From contig NW_019773825.1 in the NCBI RefSeq assembly GCF_001039355.2, positions 572,941 to 636,940 on the forward strand: a stretch of DNA of 64,000 bases, read 5' to 3'. Under the pieces are notes generated by a model, which was given only the letters and a program-made list of their open reading frames with translations, was not told the origin of the DNA and made no database searches. Of the stretch, positions 29,821 to 42,200 are shown in pieces (within the stretch, counting starts at the first letter, position 1; each line of letters starts with the position of its first letter). The translations under genes were made by a program, and so were the position numbers. Origin of the DNA: Lingula anatina (Eukaryota; Brachiopoda; Lingulata; Lingulida; Lingulidae).

Positions 29821-31832
29821 ATGTATGCGTCAAGGCTGACTAGAGTTCCCCTGACTGCATTTGTAACCACTCTGTCGAGACCCCCGGCGCTTGCCGCCCC
29901 AACCCGCCCAGGACTTTGGCAAAAATGTCGAGGGTACGCCAGGAAGCCACAGAGTGTTGGTCTTGGAAAAGAAGGAGTGAAAAGGCCAACCCTTAAGGAA
30001 AGAGCAATGGCCCCAGCAGGAGACTCGGGTAAGTATAAAAGTTAAGATATTATATATATTATGACCCCCCCCCTCCCCCTCCTCCCCCCTCCCCCTCCCC
30101 CTCCCCCTCTTAATCCGTCACTGGATATCGGCGTCTCCCCAACACTAATGTGACACTTGTGACCACTGGTGACAAGAAAAACACTTAGTGATGACAGTGC
30201 AGATTGAAGATGTGGGACTGACATGGAAACATACAGTATGTGTTATAATATAATACTATAATATTTAGTCTGTGGATATTTATAATAGAAAAAACAATAT
30301 CAATTACTACTACCTACCTGGTCACCCTGTTATACAATTGAATGTGCCCAGTCTAATGATTTTTTAAAATTGTTGATTCAAATATGGATGTTAAAATGTG
30401 CCTGTACTAAGGGTTGGAAGAAGTTTTGAGTGTGGATTTATTTTTCCCCTTGTATAATGATTCTGTAATTATTTGCCCCAGAGTATTAGATGGGATGATT
30501 GTATCAGGCATTTCAAAGCTTGATCCTTGTGACTCCATTTCAGCCTTCAATATTGGCAAGGGTTTGCTGGCGGGGTCTTCTGCACTGGGAATCGGAGCAC
30601 TATGTTACTATGGCTTGAATGGCGAAGATGGAGCACTAGACAGAGCAGGGTAAGTTTTCTTGTGAACTTGATTTTGTTTTACACTGACTGTGGTAAGCAA
30701 GATAGAGGAATTTAGGTAAGAAAGTGTAAGTTGATAGTGTTATGATTGACTCAACATTCTACACCAAGATGATGAAGGACATACGCAAAAAAAAATTAAT
30801 AAATATATAAATAAATTAATATGATGAATGTGAATTGAATCACAAATTGTTTCACTGTATCAGGTTTCCCATTTATTCTAAATGCTTAGAGATATAATTG
30901 GTCATGGTAAATTATCTCCACATTGCATAGGAATCTGTGTGAAATCTCACTAAGATCTTCACAAATTATAGTGTAACTTTCAAGATAGATACTTATATAC
31001 AATGGAAGGAAAGGCATTATTAAAGTTTCAACCAAAACGGGGTATAGTAATATTATTTAGATAATTTTTGTTGTTTTACTTTTCTATTTCTGTAGTTGCC
31101 TTTCCCTTGTCAAAGGTATTTGTTCTTGGGTTCCTCTCTGGTTTTTGTTTTTTGTTTTATGGAGAAGCCATGTTCTACATTTGTTGATTTTTATTAGATT
31201 TTGGCCTCAGTATGTGAAGGATCGGATACATTCTACATACATGTACTTTGGAGGAAGTTTGGTACTGACTGCAGCATCTGCATCAGTAGTGTACAGAACC
31301 CCAGCACTGTTAAACCTAGTGACTAAAAATGGATGGATGGTAAGTACACAGCTTGGCTAAACTTTGGGTTGTAAACTCACTGCATGAGCTGAACATAGAA
31401 AACGTAGTTGTCACTGTTGATTAAGAAACAAATTTAGCATTTTTCTCAAGTATATTTTGTATTTATACTAGTTTTTTTTTTTTTTTTTTTTTTACTAGGG
31501 CAAGGCTTAATTGATTGACAACACTTTTATATCAGAATTTTTTCACCCACGTCTCTGATCCTGCTGTATGTTTTTCTGCAGAATTTTTATTCACATATAA
31601 TTATTATATGATTATTCATTTCAAACCTACCAGGCTCTTATTGCAACCATGGCTGCTATGATAGGCTCGGGTATGGTAGCGCGCTCTATTCCATATAAGC
31701 CAGGTTTTGGAACAAAGCAACTGGCCTGGATGGCACACTGTGGTATCTTGGGGGCTGTGGTGGCGCCACTTGCTTTCCTGGGTGGACCGATTTTACTGCG
31801 AGCTGCCTGGTACACGGCTGGTATTGTGGGAG
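29821..31832 (+). CDS. GHITM: GHITM/TMBIM5 mitochondrial membrane protein, exons 1-4 (copy A)
   Basis: Exons 29821-30028, 30544-30649, 31198-31339 and 31634-31832 have GT-AG borders and join in frame. Exon 1 is an Arg-rich mitochondrial presequence (MYASRLTRVPLTAF ... CRGYARK). The rest is the Bax-inhibitor-1-like core of growth hormone-inducible transmembrane protein: GALCYYGL, FWPQYVKDRIHSTYMY, GMVARSIPY and AAWYTAGIVGG closely match the vertebrate protein. GHITM sits in the mitochondrial inner membrane, where it shapes cristae and takes part in cation/proton exchange and cytochrome c retention. The copy breaks off in intron 4 at the N at 31985. Its missing exons 5-7 are supplied by copy C; together they give 339 codons, close to the usual ~345. 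Confidence 0.93.
30062..30110 (+). repeat. C-rich low-complexity run in GHITM intron 1
   Basis: Repeated CCCCCT/CCTCCCC blocks; the minus strand has many GGGGG tracts able in principle to form a G-quadruplex. A shorter remnant (31986-32010) sits at the contig join of copy B. Confidence 0.7.
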
Positions 31833-31984
31833 GTAGGTGTAGACATATGCTAAGTGGTGTGTGTCATTCAACAACAATATAAGAAAGTGGTCAAAGAGAT
31901 ACATCAGCTTGGTGATGTATCACCAGTCAAGGGAAGGGGTTTTGTCCATAAGTTTCTGAAGTCTGCAAACTTCTACATTTTTCT

Positions 31985-31985
31985 N
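31985..31985. other. Single-N contig join
   Basis: Left of the N is intron 4 of GHITM copy A. Right of it is intron 1 sequence of another copy, homologous to about 30064 onward. The order is biologically impossible within one gene, so this is an assembly join. Confidence 0.9.
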
Positions 31986-32075
31986 CCCCCCTCCCCCCTA
32001 CCCCCTCTGAATCCGTCACTGGCAATATCAGCATCTCCCCAACACTAATGTGACACTTGTGACCGCAAATGGTGA

Positions 32076-32107
<32 letters not shown>

Positions 32108-32408
32108 ACTTAGTGATGACAGTGCAAATTGAAGATGTTGGACTGACATGGAAACGTGTTATAATATAATATACTGTAATATTTAGTCTGTGAATATTTA
32201 TAATAGAAAAAACAATATCAGTTACTACTACCAAACTGGTCACCCTGTTATACCAATGAATGTACCCAGTCTAATGATTTTTTAAGTTGTTTATTCAAAT
32301 GTGGATGTTAAAATGTGCCTGTACTAAGGGTTGGAAGGAGTTTTGAGTGTGGATTTATTTTTCCCCTTGTATAATGATTCTGTAATTATTTGTCCTAGAG
32401 TATTAGAT

Positions 32409-33144
32409 AATAATAATAATAATTTATTAAGATTGCAACCCAGTGGGTTGAAGTTGTACATAGAAAGTTAAAAAAAAAAAAAAATTATAATGATAATAAA
32501 ATGAATATTTGCATGAATAAAACTGAGTTAAAAGACTGCTAACTGAACTTAAAAATTATTGTACTTAGACTGCTAACTGAACTTTAAAATTATTGTACTT
32601 AGGATAAAAGACAGCATAATACTATTGGAAATTTAAAAGTGCATATGGAATAAAAGAGCATCGGAATCTGTCGGTCTTAAATTTTGGCATTTTGTATCTA
32701 TTGTTAGATCTTAAAAGACGATTGGAATGCTCAATTAAGATGTGATTCAATTTGTCAGAGGATTCGGTTATTTTGTAAAAGAAAGTTTTGCACAGATCTT
32801 CCCTTCGTTTTTCTAAAGTGCACATATTTGCCAGGTTCAGGGCTTCATCATAGTGTAGGTCAGGGAAAATAATTTTTAAAGCACGACTTTGGACAGTCTC
32901 TAAAAGTTTGCATTGCTCTATAGTTAGTCCTGGATGCCACACAGGGCAGGCATATTCTAGAATTGAGCGCACAATACTTTGGTAAACTTGGATTAAGTCA
33001 GCAGGGCTGAGCTTAGCTCGCTTCAGTTGTCGGAGGAAATAGAGTCTTGCACATGCTTTTTTATATATATGATCCACATGAGTACCCCATTTTAGGTCAT
33101 TGCTAAATATGGATGCCCAGAAGTTTGAACTGTGTAACTGTGTA
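32409..33144 (-). mobile_element. 5'-truncated LINE with reverse transcriptase C-terminus, in GHITM copy B
   Basis: The minus-strand frame 33173-32622 encodes the region after the RT active site: NDLKWGTHVDHIYKKACARL, FLRQLKRAKL, ILEYACPVWHPGL, LETVQSRALKIIFP and KRREDLCKTFF, typical of CR1/jockey-like non-LTR elements. The 3' end (left side) has an (AAT)n tail. The 4-base word AGAT flanks both sides (32405-32408 and 33145-33148) and occurs once at the same place in copy A, so this is a clean insertion present in only one copy. Confidence 0.85.
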
Positions 33145-33200
33145 AGATGGGATGATTGTATCAGGCATTTCAAAGCTTGATCACTGTGATTCCATTTCAG

Positions 33201-36200
33201 CTTTTAATATTGGCAAGGGTTTGCTGGCGGGGTCTTCTGCACTGGGAATCGGAGCACTATGTTACTATGGCTTGAATGGCGAAGATGGAGCACTAGACAG
33301 AGCAGGGTAAGTTTTCTTGTGAACTTGATTTTGTTTTACATTGACTGTGGTAAGCAAGATGGAGGAATTTAGGTAAGAAAGTTAAATTTAAGTTACTAGT
33401 ATTATGATTGACTCAACATTCTACACCAAGATGATAAAGGATATGTGCAAAAAATAAATAACGAAATATATTAATAAATTAATTTTTACCGTTGAATGTA
33501 AATTGAACTACAAATTGTTTCACTGTTTCAGGTTTCCCATTTGTTCTAAATGCTTACATATATAATTGTCCATAGTAAATTATCTTCACAAATGGAGGAG
33601 GTTAAAGGAATAATAACTCTTCGTATGAGATCTATATTTCACAATAAAAACATTGTGAACAACTCATAGAAATAAGATATATTCTGTTTTACCACAAAAA
33701 CAGCAGTTATAGGCTTATAGCTGTCATTCTGATATCTGAGCTTGTCTTTAGACCACGTGACCTCCATTGATGGCTATACTTTGTTATAATCTCTTAAGAG
33801 ATAATAACAAAAAAACAAACTTTTTAGAAAAAAAAAAAAAAAAAACAGGGACTAACTTTGAATGTAAAAATGGATTCATTAACCATTGATAAATATGGGA
33901 AAAATGTTGTTAACTCCAGGAAAATTCATTTTTTGGCCAAACAAAAGTTATTATCCCTTTAAGTTTGCATTGGAATTGGTGTGTCTCTAAGTTCTTCACA
34001 AATTATAATGCAATTTTCAAGATAGGTATATACTGTTTAAGGAAAGACATTATTACAATTTCAACCAAATAGGGTATAGTAATATTATTAAGATAATTTT
34101 TGTTGTTTAAATTTTTCCATTTCAAAATAAAAAACCTGCAAAAATGGGCCTCTTGATTATTTTGAGGAATTACAGTAACTGTATTTTGGGACAGAATTGA
34201 TGGCAGCCATCTTGTATTTATAAAAATTGGATAGATTTGCCCTTATCAAAGCATTGTTTGAATTCCTGGCTGTGAGTCTTTGATTAAATTTGATTATTGG
34301 AAGGTATTATCTCAAAATGTACTGATATCTTGATTTCAGTCGTTTGGTTTTCTGCTAAAATTGCTAAAGTGTGAGGCACTTTTTCAATATCTCTCAATAT
34401 CAATTTCAGTAGTTTGCTTTTCCTTGGCAAAGGTCTTTGTTCTTGGGTTCCTCTCTGGTTGTTGTTTTTTTGGTTTATGAGAGAGCCATTGTCTACATTT
34501 TCTATTTATTTTTTTAATTAGATTTTGGCCCCAGTATGTGAAAGACCGGATACATTCTACATACATGTACTTTGGAGGAAGTTTGGTACTGACTGCAGCA
34601 TCTGCATCAGTAGTGTACAGAACCCCAGCACTGTTAAACCTAGTGACTAAAAATGGATGGATGGTAAGTACACAGCTTGGCTAAACATTGGGTTGTGAAC
34701 TCACTGCATGAGCTGAACATAGAAAACATAGTTGTCACTGTTGATTAGGAAACACATTTGGCATTTTTCTCATGTATATTTGCATTTATAAGTGTTTTTA
34801 CTTTAAATTTTACTTTTTACTTTTTTCTTCACGGCAAGGATTTATTGATATACCACCCACTTTTATATCAGAATTCTCTCACCCATGTCTCTGATCCTGC
34901 TGTGTATATTTCTGCAGAATTTTTATTCACATATAATTGTTAAAGGATCATTCATTTCGCACTTACCAGGCTCTTATTGCAACCATGGCTGCCATGATAG
35001 GCTCGGGTATGGTGGCGCGCTCTATTCCATATAAGCCAGGTTTTGGAACAAAGCAACTGGCCTGGATGGCACACTGTGGTATCTTGGGGGCTGTGGTGGC
35101 GCCACTTGCTTTCCTGGGTGGACCGATTTTACTGCGAGCTGCCTGGTACACGGCTGGCATTGTGGGAGGTAGGTGTAGACATATGCTAAGTGGTGTGTGT
35201 CATTCAACAACAATATAAGAAAGTGGTCAAAGAGATACATCAGCTTGGTGATGTATCACCAGTCAAGGGAAGGGGTTTTGTCCATAAGTTTCTGAAGTCT
35301 GCAAACTTCTACATTTTTCTTGGTTGATAAGTTGGTTTTCAGCTCCCAAAAGACTTTGTCCAAAATTGAAATATGTCAGGAAAATATTGTAACCGAGTGT
35401 CACAATTTTTGGTAATTTAGTTGGGTTTTATGTGTTGCCTTTTGTGGTCATGTATGTTGGAACGTAAAGTCTTATTCAGGAAGTTTTGTATTTTCAGGTT
35501 TGTCCACCATAGCTCTGTGTGCACCCAGTGAGAAATTCTTGTACATGGGAGGCACCCTTGGAATGGGACTGGGAGCTGTCATTGTTGCCTCTTTAGGTGA
35601 GTGAACAGGGATCTTTTATCTTAATTTAAGGTATCACTGAAGTATAATCTAATTTATAGGTTTAATCTAGGTTTATTTAAGTATAATCTGTTGGTTTAAT
35701 GATAAAATATGAGGGCTTACATTTCAAAGACTACCTTCACATTACTTGCTTGTTTTCTGTATTACCCGGGTTTAAATTGTCTTTTATTAGTTTCTTCACC
35801 TAGCCACACTCTTATACATATAACTTGAACATTGATTCTTCTTTGTAATCCAGGAGGCATGTTTTTCCCCCCTACTACTACCTTGGGTGCAGGTCTTTAC
35901 AGTATCTCCATGTATGGTGGACTAGTGGTGTTTGGCTTATTCATGCTCTATGATACACAGAAAATTATTAAAAATGCAGAGCACCATCCCATGGATGCTT
36001 ACGCTATGGAGCCATTTGATCCTGTCAATAAGTGAGTATAGGTCAATGATATTTCCATATAGTAAACTAAGAGGAGTGTCTTGTATTAATTTTTTCCTTC
36101 TTTTCTTGTGAAAGTTTTTTATCGGTGTAAAAGAAACTTTCCAGAGGGATGTTAATGAACAAATGTCACAAAAAGATATGTAACTTATATATTTTTATGG

Positions 36201-36369
36201 GCTCCTTCACAGATACAATCTTTAAAGTTTGTCATGTGTCAGTCTTTCAAGAATTATGATATCCTTTTTTTTTGCCCTCAGTGCCATTGGTGTATATTTG
36301 GACACAATCAACATCTTCATCAGGATTGCCATGCTGTTAGCAGGTGGTGGCGGAAAGAGAAAACGATAA
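33201..36369 (+). CDS. GHITM: GHITM exons 2-7, copy B (probable alternative haplotype)
   Basis: Exons 33201-33306, 34522-34663, 34970-35168, 35498-35596, 35854-36031 and 36282-36369 have the same lengths and phases as in copies A and C. Coding differences from copy A are mostly silent. Exon 1 is missing because the contig begins in intron 1. Exon 5 carries APSEKFLYMGG, exon 6 the conserved LYDTQKIIKNAE, and exon 7 ends in GGGGKRKR and a stop. The introns carry three insertions not found in copy A (a LINE, a TTAA-flanked MITE and a 271-bp repeat). From the end of exon 4 it is almost identical to copy C, with one homopolymer difference seen. Confidence 0.88.
33602..33962. mobile_element. TTAA-flanked MITE in GHITM copy B intron 2
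   Basis: TTAA at both outer ends; inverted ends AGGAATAATAACT / AGTTATTATCCCT. The corresponding intron of copy A lacks it. TTAA targets are used by piggyBac- and Kolobok-type transposases. Confidence 0.75.
34122..34392 (+). repeat. 271-bp dispersed repeat in GHITM copy B intron 2
   Basis: Nearly identical to 28493-28763; absent from copy A at the matching place. Confidence 0.85.
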
Positions 36370-36728
36370 GACTACAACTATACATTGTGACACCAGGCGG
36401 ACTAAAAATATACTATCTCATTTACCATAGGATTTATTTGAGACATTTATTGAACTATTCGACACCGCCTTCCTATCTGGTGACTTTATAAGTGATGTCT
36501 TCGTATTATATGAATTATTTTAGCCTGGGGTGACACATATCTCATTGTAGAAATGTACATATGATTGCCATTTGTCATTTTGATTTCTCACAAAGAAATT
36601 TTTGTTTGTGGGGTTTATACTCTGTGTCACAGTGTAGAAACGTTTTGCTTGAGGATATTGCTTTGTTGTAAAGGGCAGTTTGAAGAAACTCCAATTAAAT
36701 TCTAAGTATTCATTAATTTCATCATAAC

Positions 36729-36729
36729 N
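36729..36729. other. Single-N contig join
   Basis: Left of the N is sequence ~360 bases downstream of the GHITM stop of copy B. Right of it the sequence jumps back to the last 10 bases of exon 4. This is another assembly join. Confidence 0.9.
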
Positions 36730-37068
36730 ATTGTGGGAGGTAGGTGTAGACATATGCTAAGTGGTGTGTGTCATTCAACAACAATATAAGAAAGTGGTCA
36801 AAGAGATACATCAGCTTGGTGATGTATCACCAGTCAAGGGAAGGGGTTTTGTCCATAAGTTTCTGAAGTCTGCAAACTTCTACATTTTTCTTGGTTGATA
36901 AGTTGGTTTTCAGCTCCCAAAAGACTTTGTCCAAAATTGAAATATGTCAGGAAAATATTGTAACCGAGTGTCACAATTTTTGGTAATTTAGTTGGGTTTT
37001 ATGTGTTGCCTTTTGTGGTCATGTATGTTGGAACGTAAAGTCTTATTCAGGAAGTTTTGTATTTTCAG

Positions 37069-37941
37069 GTTTGTCCACCATAGCTCTGTGTGCACCCAGT
37101 GAGAAATTCTTGTACATGGGAGGCACCCTTGGAATGGGACTGGGAGCTGTCATTGTTGCCTCTTTAGGTGAGTGAACAGGGATCTTTTATCTTAATTTAA
37201 GGTATCACTGAAGTATAATCTAATTTATAGGTTTAATCTAGGTTTATTTAAGTATAATCTGTTGGTTTAATGATAAAATATGAGGGCTTACATTTCAAAG
37301 ACTACCTTCACATTACTTGCTTGTTTTCTGTATTACCCGGGTTTAAATTGTCTTTTATTAGTTTCTTCACCTAGCCACACTCTTATACATATAACTTGAA
37401 CATTGATTCTTCTTTGTAATCCAGGAGGCATGTTTTTCCCCCCTACTACTACCTTGGGTGCAGGTCTTTACAGTATCTCCATGTATGGTGGACTAGTGGT
37501 GTTTGGCTTATTCATGCTCTATGATACACAGAAAATTATTAAAAATGCAGAGCACCATCCCATGGATGCTTACGCTATGGAGCCATTTGATCCTGTCAAT
37601 AAGTGAGTATAGGTCAATGATATTTCCATATAGTAAACTAAGAGGAGTGTCTTGTATTAATTTTTTCCTTCTTTTCTTGTGAAAGTTTTTTTATCGGTGT
37701 AAAAGAAACTTTCCAGAGGGATGTTAATGAACAAATGTCACAAAAAGATATGTAACTTATATATTTTTATGGGCTCCTTCACAGATACAATCTTTAAAGT
37801 TTGTCATGTGTCAGTCTTTCAAGAATTATGATATCCTTTTTTTTTGCCCTCAGTGCCATTGGTGTATATTTGGACACAATCAACATCTTCATCAGGATTG
37901 CCATGCTGTTAGCAGGTGGTGGCGGAAAGAGAAAACGATAA
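37069..37941 (+). CDS. GHITM: GHITM exons 5-7 (copy C)
   Basis: Exons 37069-37167, 37425-37602 and 37854-37941 repeat copy B exons 5-7, and the flanking introns are near-identical from 36730 on. The first ~155 bases after the N overlap the end of copy A (31827-31984), so copy C is most simply the continuation of copy A. The membrane core ends here with the NIFIRIAMLLAGGGGKRKR tail. An AATAAA at about 38382 could end the transcript. Confidence 0.9.
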
Positions 37942-39286
37942 GACTACAACTATACATTGTGACACCAGGCGGACTAAAAATATACTATCTCATTTACCAT
38001 AGGATTTATTTGAGACATTTATTGAACTATTCGACACCGCCTTCCTATCTGGTGACTTTATAAGTGATGTCTTCGTATTATATGAATTATTTTAGCCTGG
38101 GGTGACACATATCTCATTGTAGAAATGTACATATGATTGCCATTTGTCATTTTGATTTCTCACAAAGAAATTTTTGTTTGTGGGGTTTATACTCTGTGTC
38201 ACAGTGTAGAAACGTTTTGCTTGAGGATATTGCTTTGTTGTAAAGGGCAGTTTGAAGAAACTCCAATTAAATTCTAAGTATTCATTAATTTCATCATAAC
38301 TTATGGCTGAAAAAGATGCATTTTGATAAAAGCAAACTGAGCTATATACCCAATGTCAATACAGTATTTAGAAGATGAAAAAATAAAAAGAAAAGCTGGC
38401 GTTTTTATCACAATTGTTATTTCTTTCAGAAAGATAAGAATGACAGTTTTATACTTCATTAGATGACTGTATACTACTATTTTCTAGCACATTCGGTTAT
38501 TATGTAGGTAATAGTGAGAAAGTAGTATCATCTGAATACAAGCGACTTGGTGAGGAATTTTTTGTTACAGTAAGAGTTTATCAAAATTTTAAAAGCAAGT
38601 ATTGACAAGTTTGCTTAACTGTCAAGTTATTTTCGAGTTTTCTGCAACCACAAGTTTCAACAAAGAAGAAAGTTCATGTGACTTTCAAATATTTTTCATG
38701 TTTTATTTTCAAAAGTGATACAAAAATGTGTCATGGCATAATTATAGTTCAACCAAATTAGAAATAAAGTGGAACTGATCTTCTGCGAGAAATTTCAATA
38801 ATTCTGTTAATAATACAAACATGCTTTTAAAAATTCTAAACAGAAATCTGGGACCTTTTCACATGCATCTCTCACTAGTGGAAAATTGAATTAAGATTAA
38901 GCATGCACTCAGAACTACAGATTCATGCTTGTAAATTCTCAGTAGTGATAACCAGCAAAATTGTTTCTCTAATAAAAAAAAATCCATCTGATATGTTCTG
39001 CTCAAATATTATTGTCTGTCACTACCCCTTGCTAAATGTAATAACTCCCTAAATTCAAACTTTATTGATTCATTATATATTCAAGAAATAATATTTTTGT
39101 CATGATATGTGAAACAGAAAAATGCTTCAAAATTCTGGAAGCAGAGTTGTGATAAAGTATTTTTAATATCTGAACATTATGAATCTTGCAAAAAGTGTAA
39201 TGTCCAAATTTGTGGTAGAATAAATGTACATAACAGGCAAGTCTCAGGAAATTGTTGAAAACCATGCATGAATCTGTTTGAGTGGC
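37942..39286. other. 3' UTR of GHITM and convergent intergenic sequence
   Basis: AT-rich; GHITM (plus) and the first cadherin-type gene (minus) converge here. No other gene seen. Confidence 0.5.
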
Positions 39287-42200
39287 TTATAGTGCAGTAA
39301 AAGATTCTTGCAAGGGTTTGCCATTGCTGGAGGTTTGTGGTGGAGGCACGTCTCCATAGTCAAGAGTTTCTCTAGGAATCTCGTAGTAGCCTGCAGATAT
39401 AGGCCCAGTTTCTGTGTTGGGCTTCTTGGCAGCAGACCATGTTTTAGTATCAAAGCTACTAATGGGAGGATGATCGTAGCCTGGATGCCATGTGTTTGTG
39501 TTGTCGGGGAAACCCCATTTCTCAAAGTTGTCGAGATCATCCGGGGGTGGGGGGAAGTAGTCTGGGGGAGTGGCTGCTGCTGCTTTGAAGGAGTCCATCG
39601 ATGCTTGTCTTGGATACGTGTGTTGAGAGTGCTCACTGGGCTGTATGTGAGAGCTGACTGTGGTGCTGGCTATGGTACTGTCCTCAGCACTCATGTTGTA
39701 CATGCTATTGGGATGTTGGAAATACTCCTCCGCATTCATCCTCCTCAACAAGTAGTTCACTTTGTCCAGGTCCTCGTAATGGCTGGCAGCATCATCGGGC
39801 ATGTGTTCGGCATTAAGGACACTAAATGACATACGGTGTTCCTCAGAGGATGGCGACTTGGTATTTCTCCGCCATCTTTGCAATACCACAATAATAACTA
39901 CAATGGTGATTAGGAAGAACAGCAAGTTCCCTGCCACAACTCCTATGATTATCATGGTGGACAAGGCTGAAAATAGTAAATGGTACAACACATTTGATTT
40001 TCATTAATAAAACTTCTCTTTGAAAATTGTGAAAAGTAGAATTATAATACATTTGGAACCAAATAACCACACAAGTTATTACATAACAATATTGTACTAC
40101 AAAAGAAAAGACCTAATTGAATAAAGTGTAGTCTGCAGTCTAACTGACTAGATAAACATAGCATTCAGTAATACTTACGTTCAGCTCTGGCCGTGATACG
40201 CTGCTGCCCATTGTACCCTGTGGTGGTGTTGTGCTTTGTTGTACCCTCATTGCTATCAGTGCTACTGGGGCCCCTCTCATCTAACACAATTGTGGCATCT
40301 GTCACAGCTACAGCAATTGTGGACTGTGATGTGAACTCACTGCTGGCTGTGCTGCTGGAACTTCCCTGGGTTGCAGCTGTGGTTGGTGTTGGAATATTAA
40401 AAGTGACAATCACAATAGTTGTATCTGCTTTTGTGCCGTTTGTGTCCCCTTCAGATACCTTGAAAGATAAAAAATAATGATTGACGAACTTTTAGTAAAA
40501 ATGAAATATGCCATAAAAATAGCTGGCAAACAATATATGTAAAATGTGAGGATTTGCAGATAAGCACGTGTCTTCAGCAGCAGAGTCATAAGTGTATTCA
40601 GTGTCTTTAAAATGACATCAGTAGGTTTAAAGAGATCAGTTAATGTATACCTAACATTACTTTCCTGAAATCTTATTATCAAATGCTTACTTTGAGTACA
40701 AGGGTAGCCTGAGAATACAGAATATCTCCCAGAGAGGAATTGAGTGTCAGTTGACCAGAGGTGACATCAATTTTGAAGGCCTCTTGGAGGTCTGCTGGTA
40801 CCACTGAAACAGAAAGAATGTGAGACAATAATTTATAAAGGTGTCACTTCCAAGATTATCATAAAATACTGATTAATAGATATATTTTTTGTACAACTTG
40901 GAAGTTTCAAGGTAAAAAGCACTGGTATATCATTCAAACAACACAGAGAGTCAACTTACCTGTATCGATACTATATTTTAATTGAGTGCCAACTGACCCA
41001 TCGGGATTGGCTGCACTTATGCTTTCTGGCTGTATAGAAACAACAGAAGGGCCCTGGAAAAATAATAAAACATGAATCATCTCCATTTCAGTGGTTTAAA
41101 CCATAAGTAAGTTCATTCATTCTTAGCTAGAAAATCCTTTTGCTACAGTCTCAATTTACAATGAAAATTTAATGTACGAGATGTTCATCATCAGCTTGAG
41201 CAATCTTAACTATTGCAACACAGATTGCTCAGATTGCAGCTGATGCAAAGACCATGACCCTGGTTAAAATGTAATAATGGCTGGTTAAAGGTTTTTTGGC
41301 ACTCGCAACAACACCACTGATGTATACTTCTCTATATTCTTCTGTTATTACTTTTCTATCTGCCATTTAAATTTCATTTTCTTAATTTTTACTAAAACAT
41401 TTTTTCTTTATTAATAATTTTTTTCACTCTGGCAGCTTGTTGCCCCCTTTACTGTGGCAGCCTAAACACTTGCTTAGTCTCTGTAAACTTATATCCAATG
41501 CTGGAAAATTATAATTTTTTACTTCTACCAGTGAAATCAAATTGATAATACCAGAAGCACTTACATCATTTTCTACTGTTGCTGTGTATAATTTTCTGGC
41601 GAAAACTGGATGCTTGCCTTTGGTTTTTGTGACAGTAATTGTCAAAGTACTAATAGAGCTGAGAGCACCAGCCTGCCCAAGATTGTCCTGGAAATCAAAG
41701 TAAAAACAAATAAATGGTAGAAAACAATGAAATATAAGGACAAATCTGATAAAGTTATACTAAAGTTTTGTGTACCAGAAATCAGAAATACAATCTTGAA
41801 ACTTACTGCAACTTCGAGTACACAGGTAAAGGACGTGGATCCCCCATAGGAATTTAGTTCCTTAGTAGTCATGATAATACCAGAAGTGTTATCCAGCAGG
41901 CCAAAGTAACCTTCCCCATTACTCTGCAGTCAAAAAATAAAAAATTAATTAATTAAATCAAAAGCATGAAACTTTTTAAAATTCAAATCCTAATAATCAT
42001 CATTGCTGGTAACGCATTACATGCATACCTGTCGAGCAGTAGCTTTTAATTCTATTGAATGAGAAAATGAAATGTTGCGATGATTATATTTAATTTGATT
42101 TGTCATTCTGAACACTTGACATGTTTGGCAGTATTGAATTTGACTAAATTACGTAATTTTCCAGGTGTAATTTACCCACCAGCAGTTTGAAGCTGAGAGG

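Noticed and set aside
31627-31904. Minus-strand frames opposite GHITM exon 4 (and the same at 34963-35240)
   Set aside because: Shadows of a real, conserved exon on the plus strand.
39308-39829. 173-codon plus-strand frame
   Set aside because: Antisense of the receptor tail exon, whose minus-strand frame has a membrane span, recognisable motifs and correct splicing.
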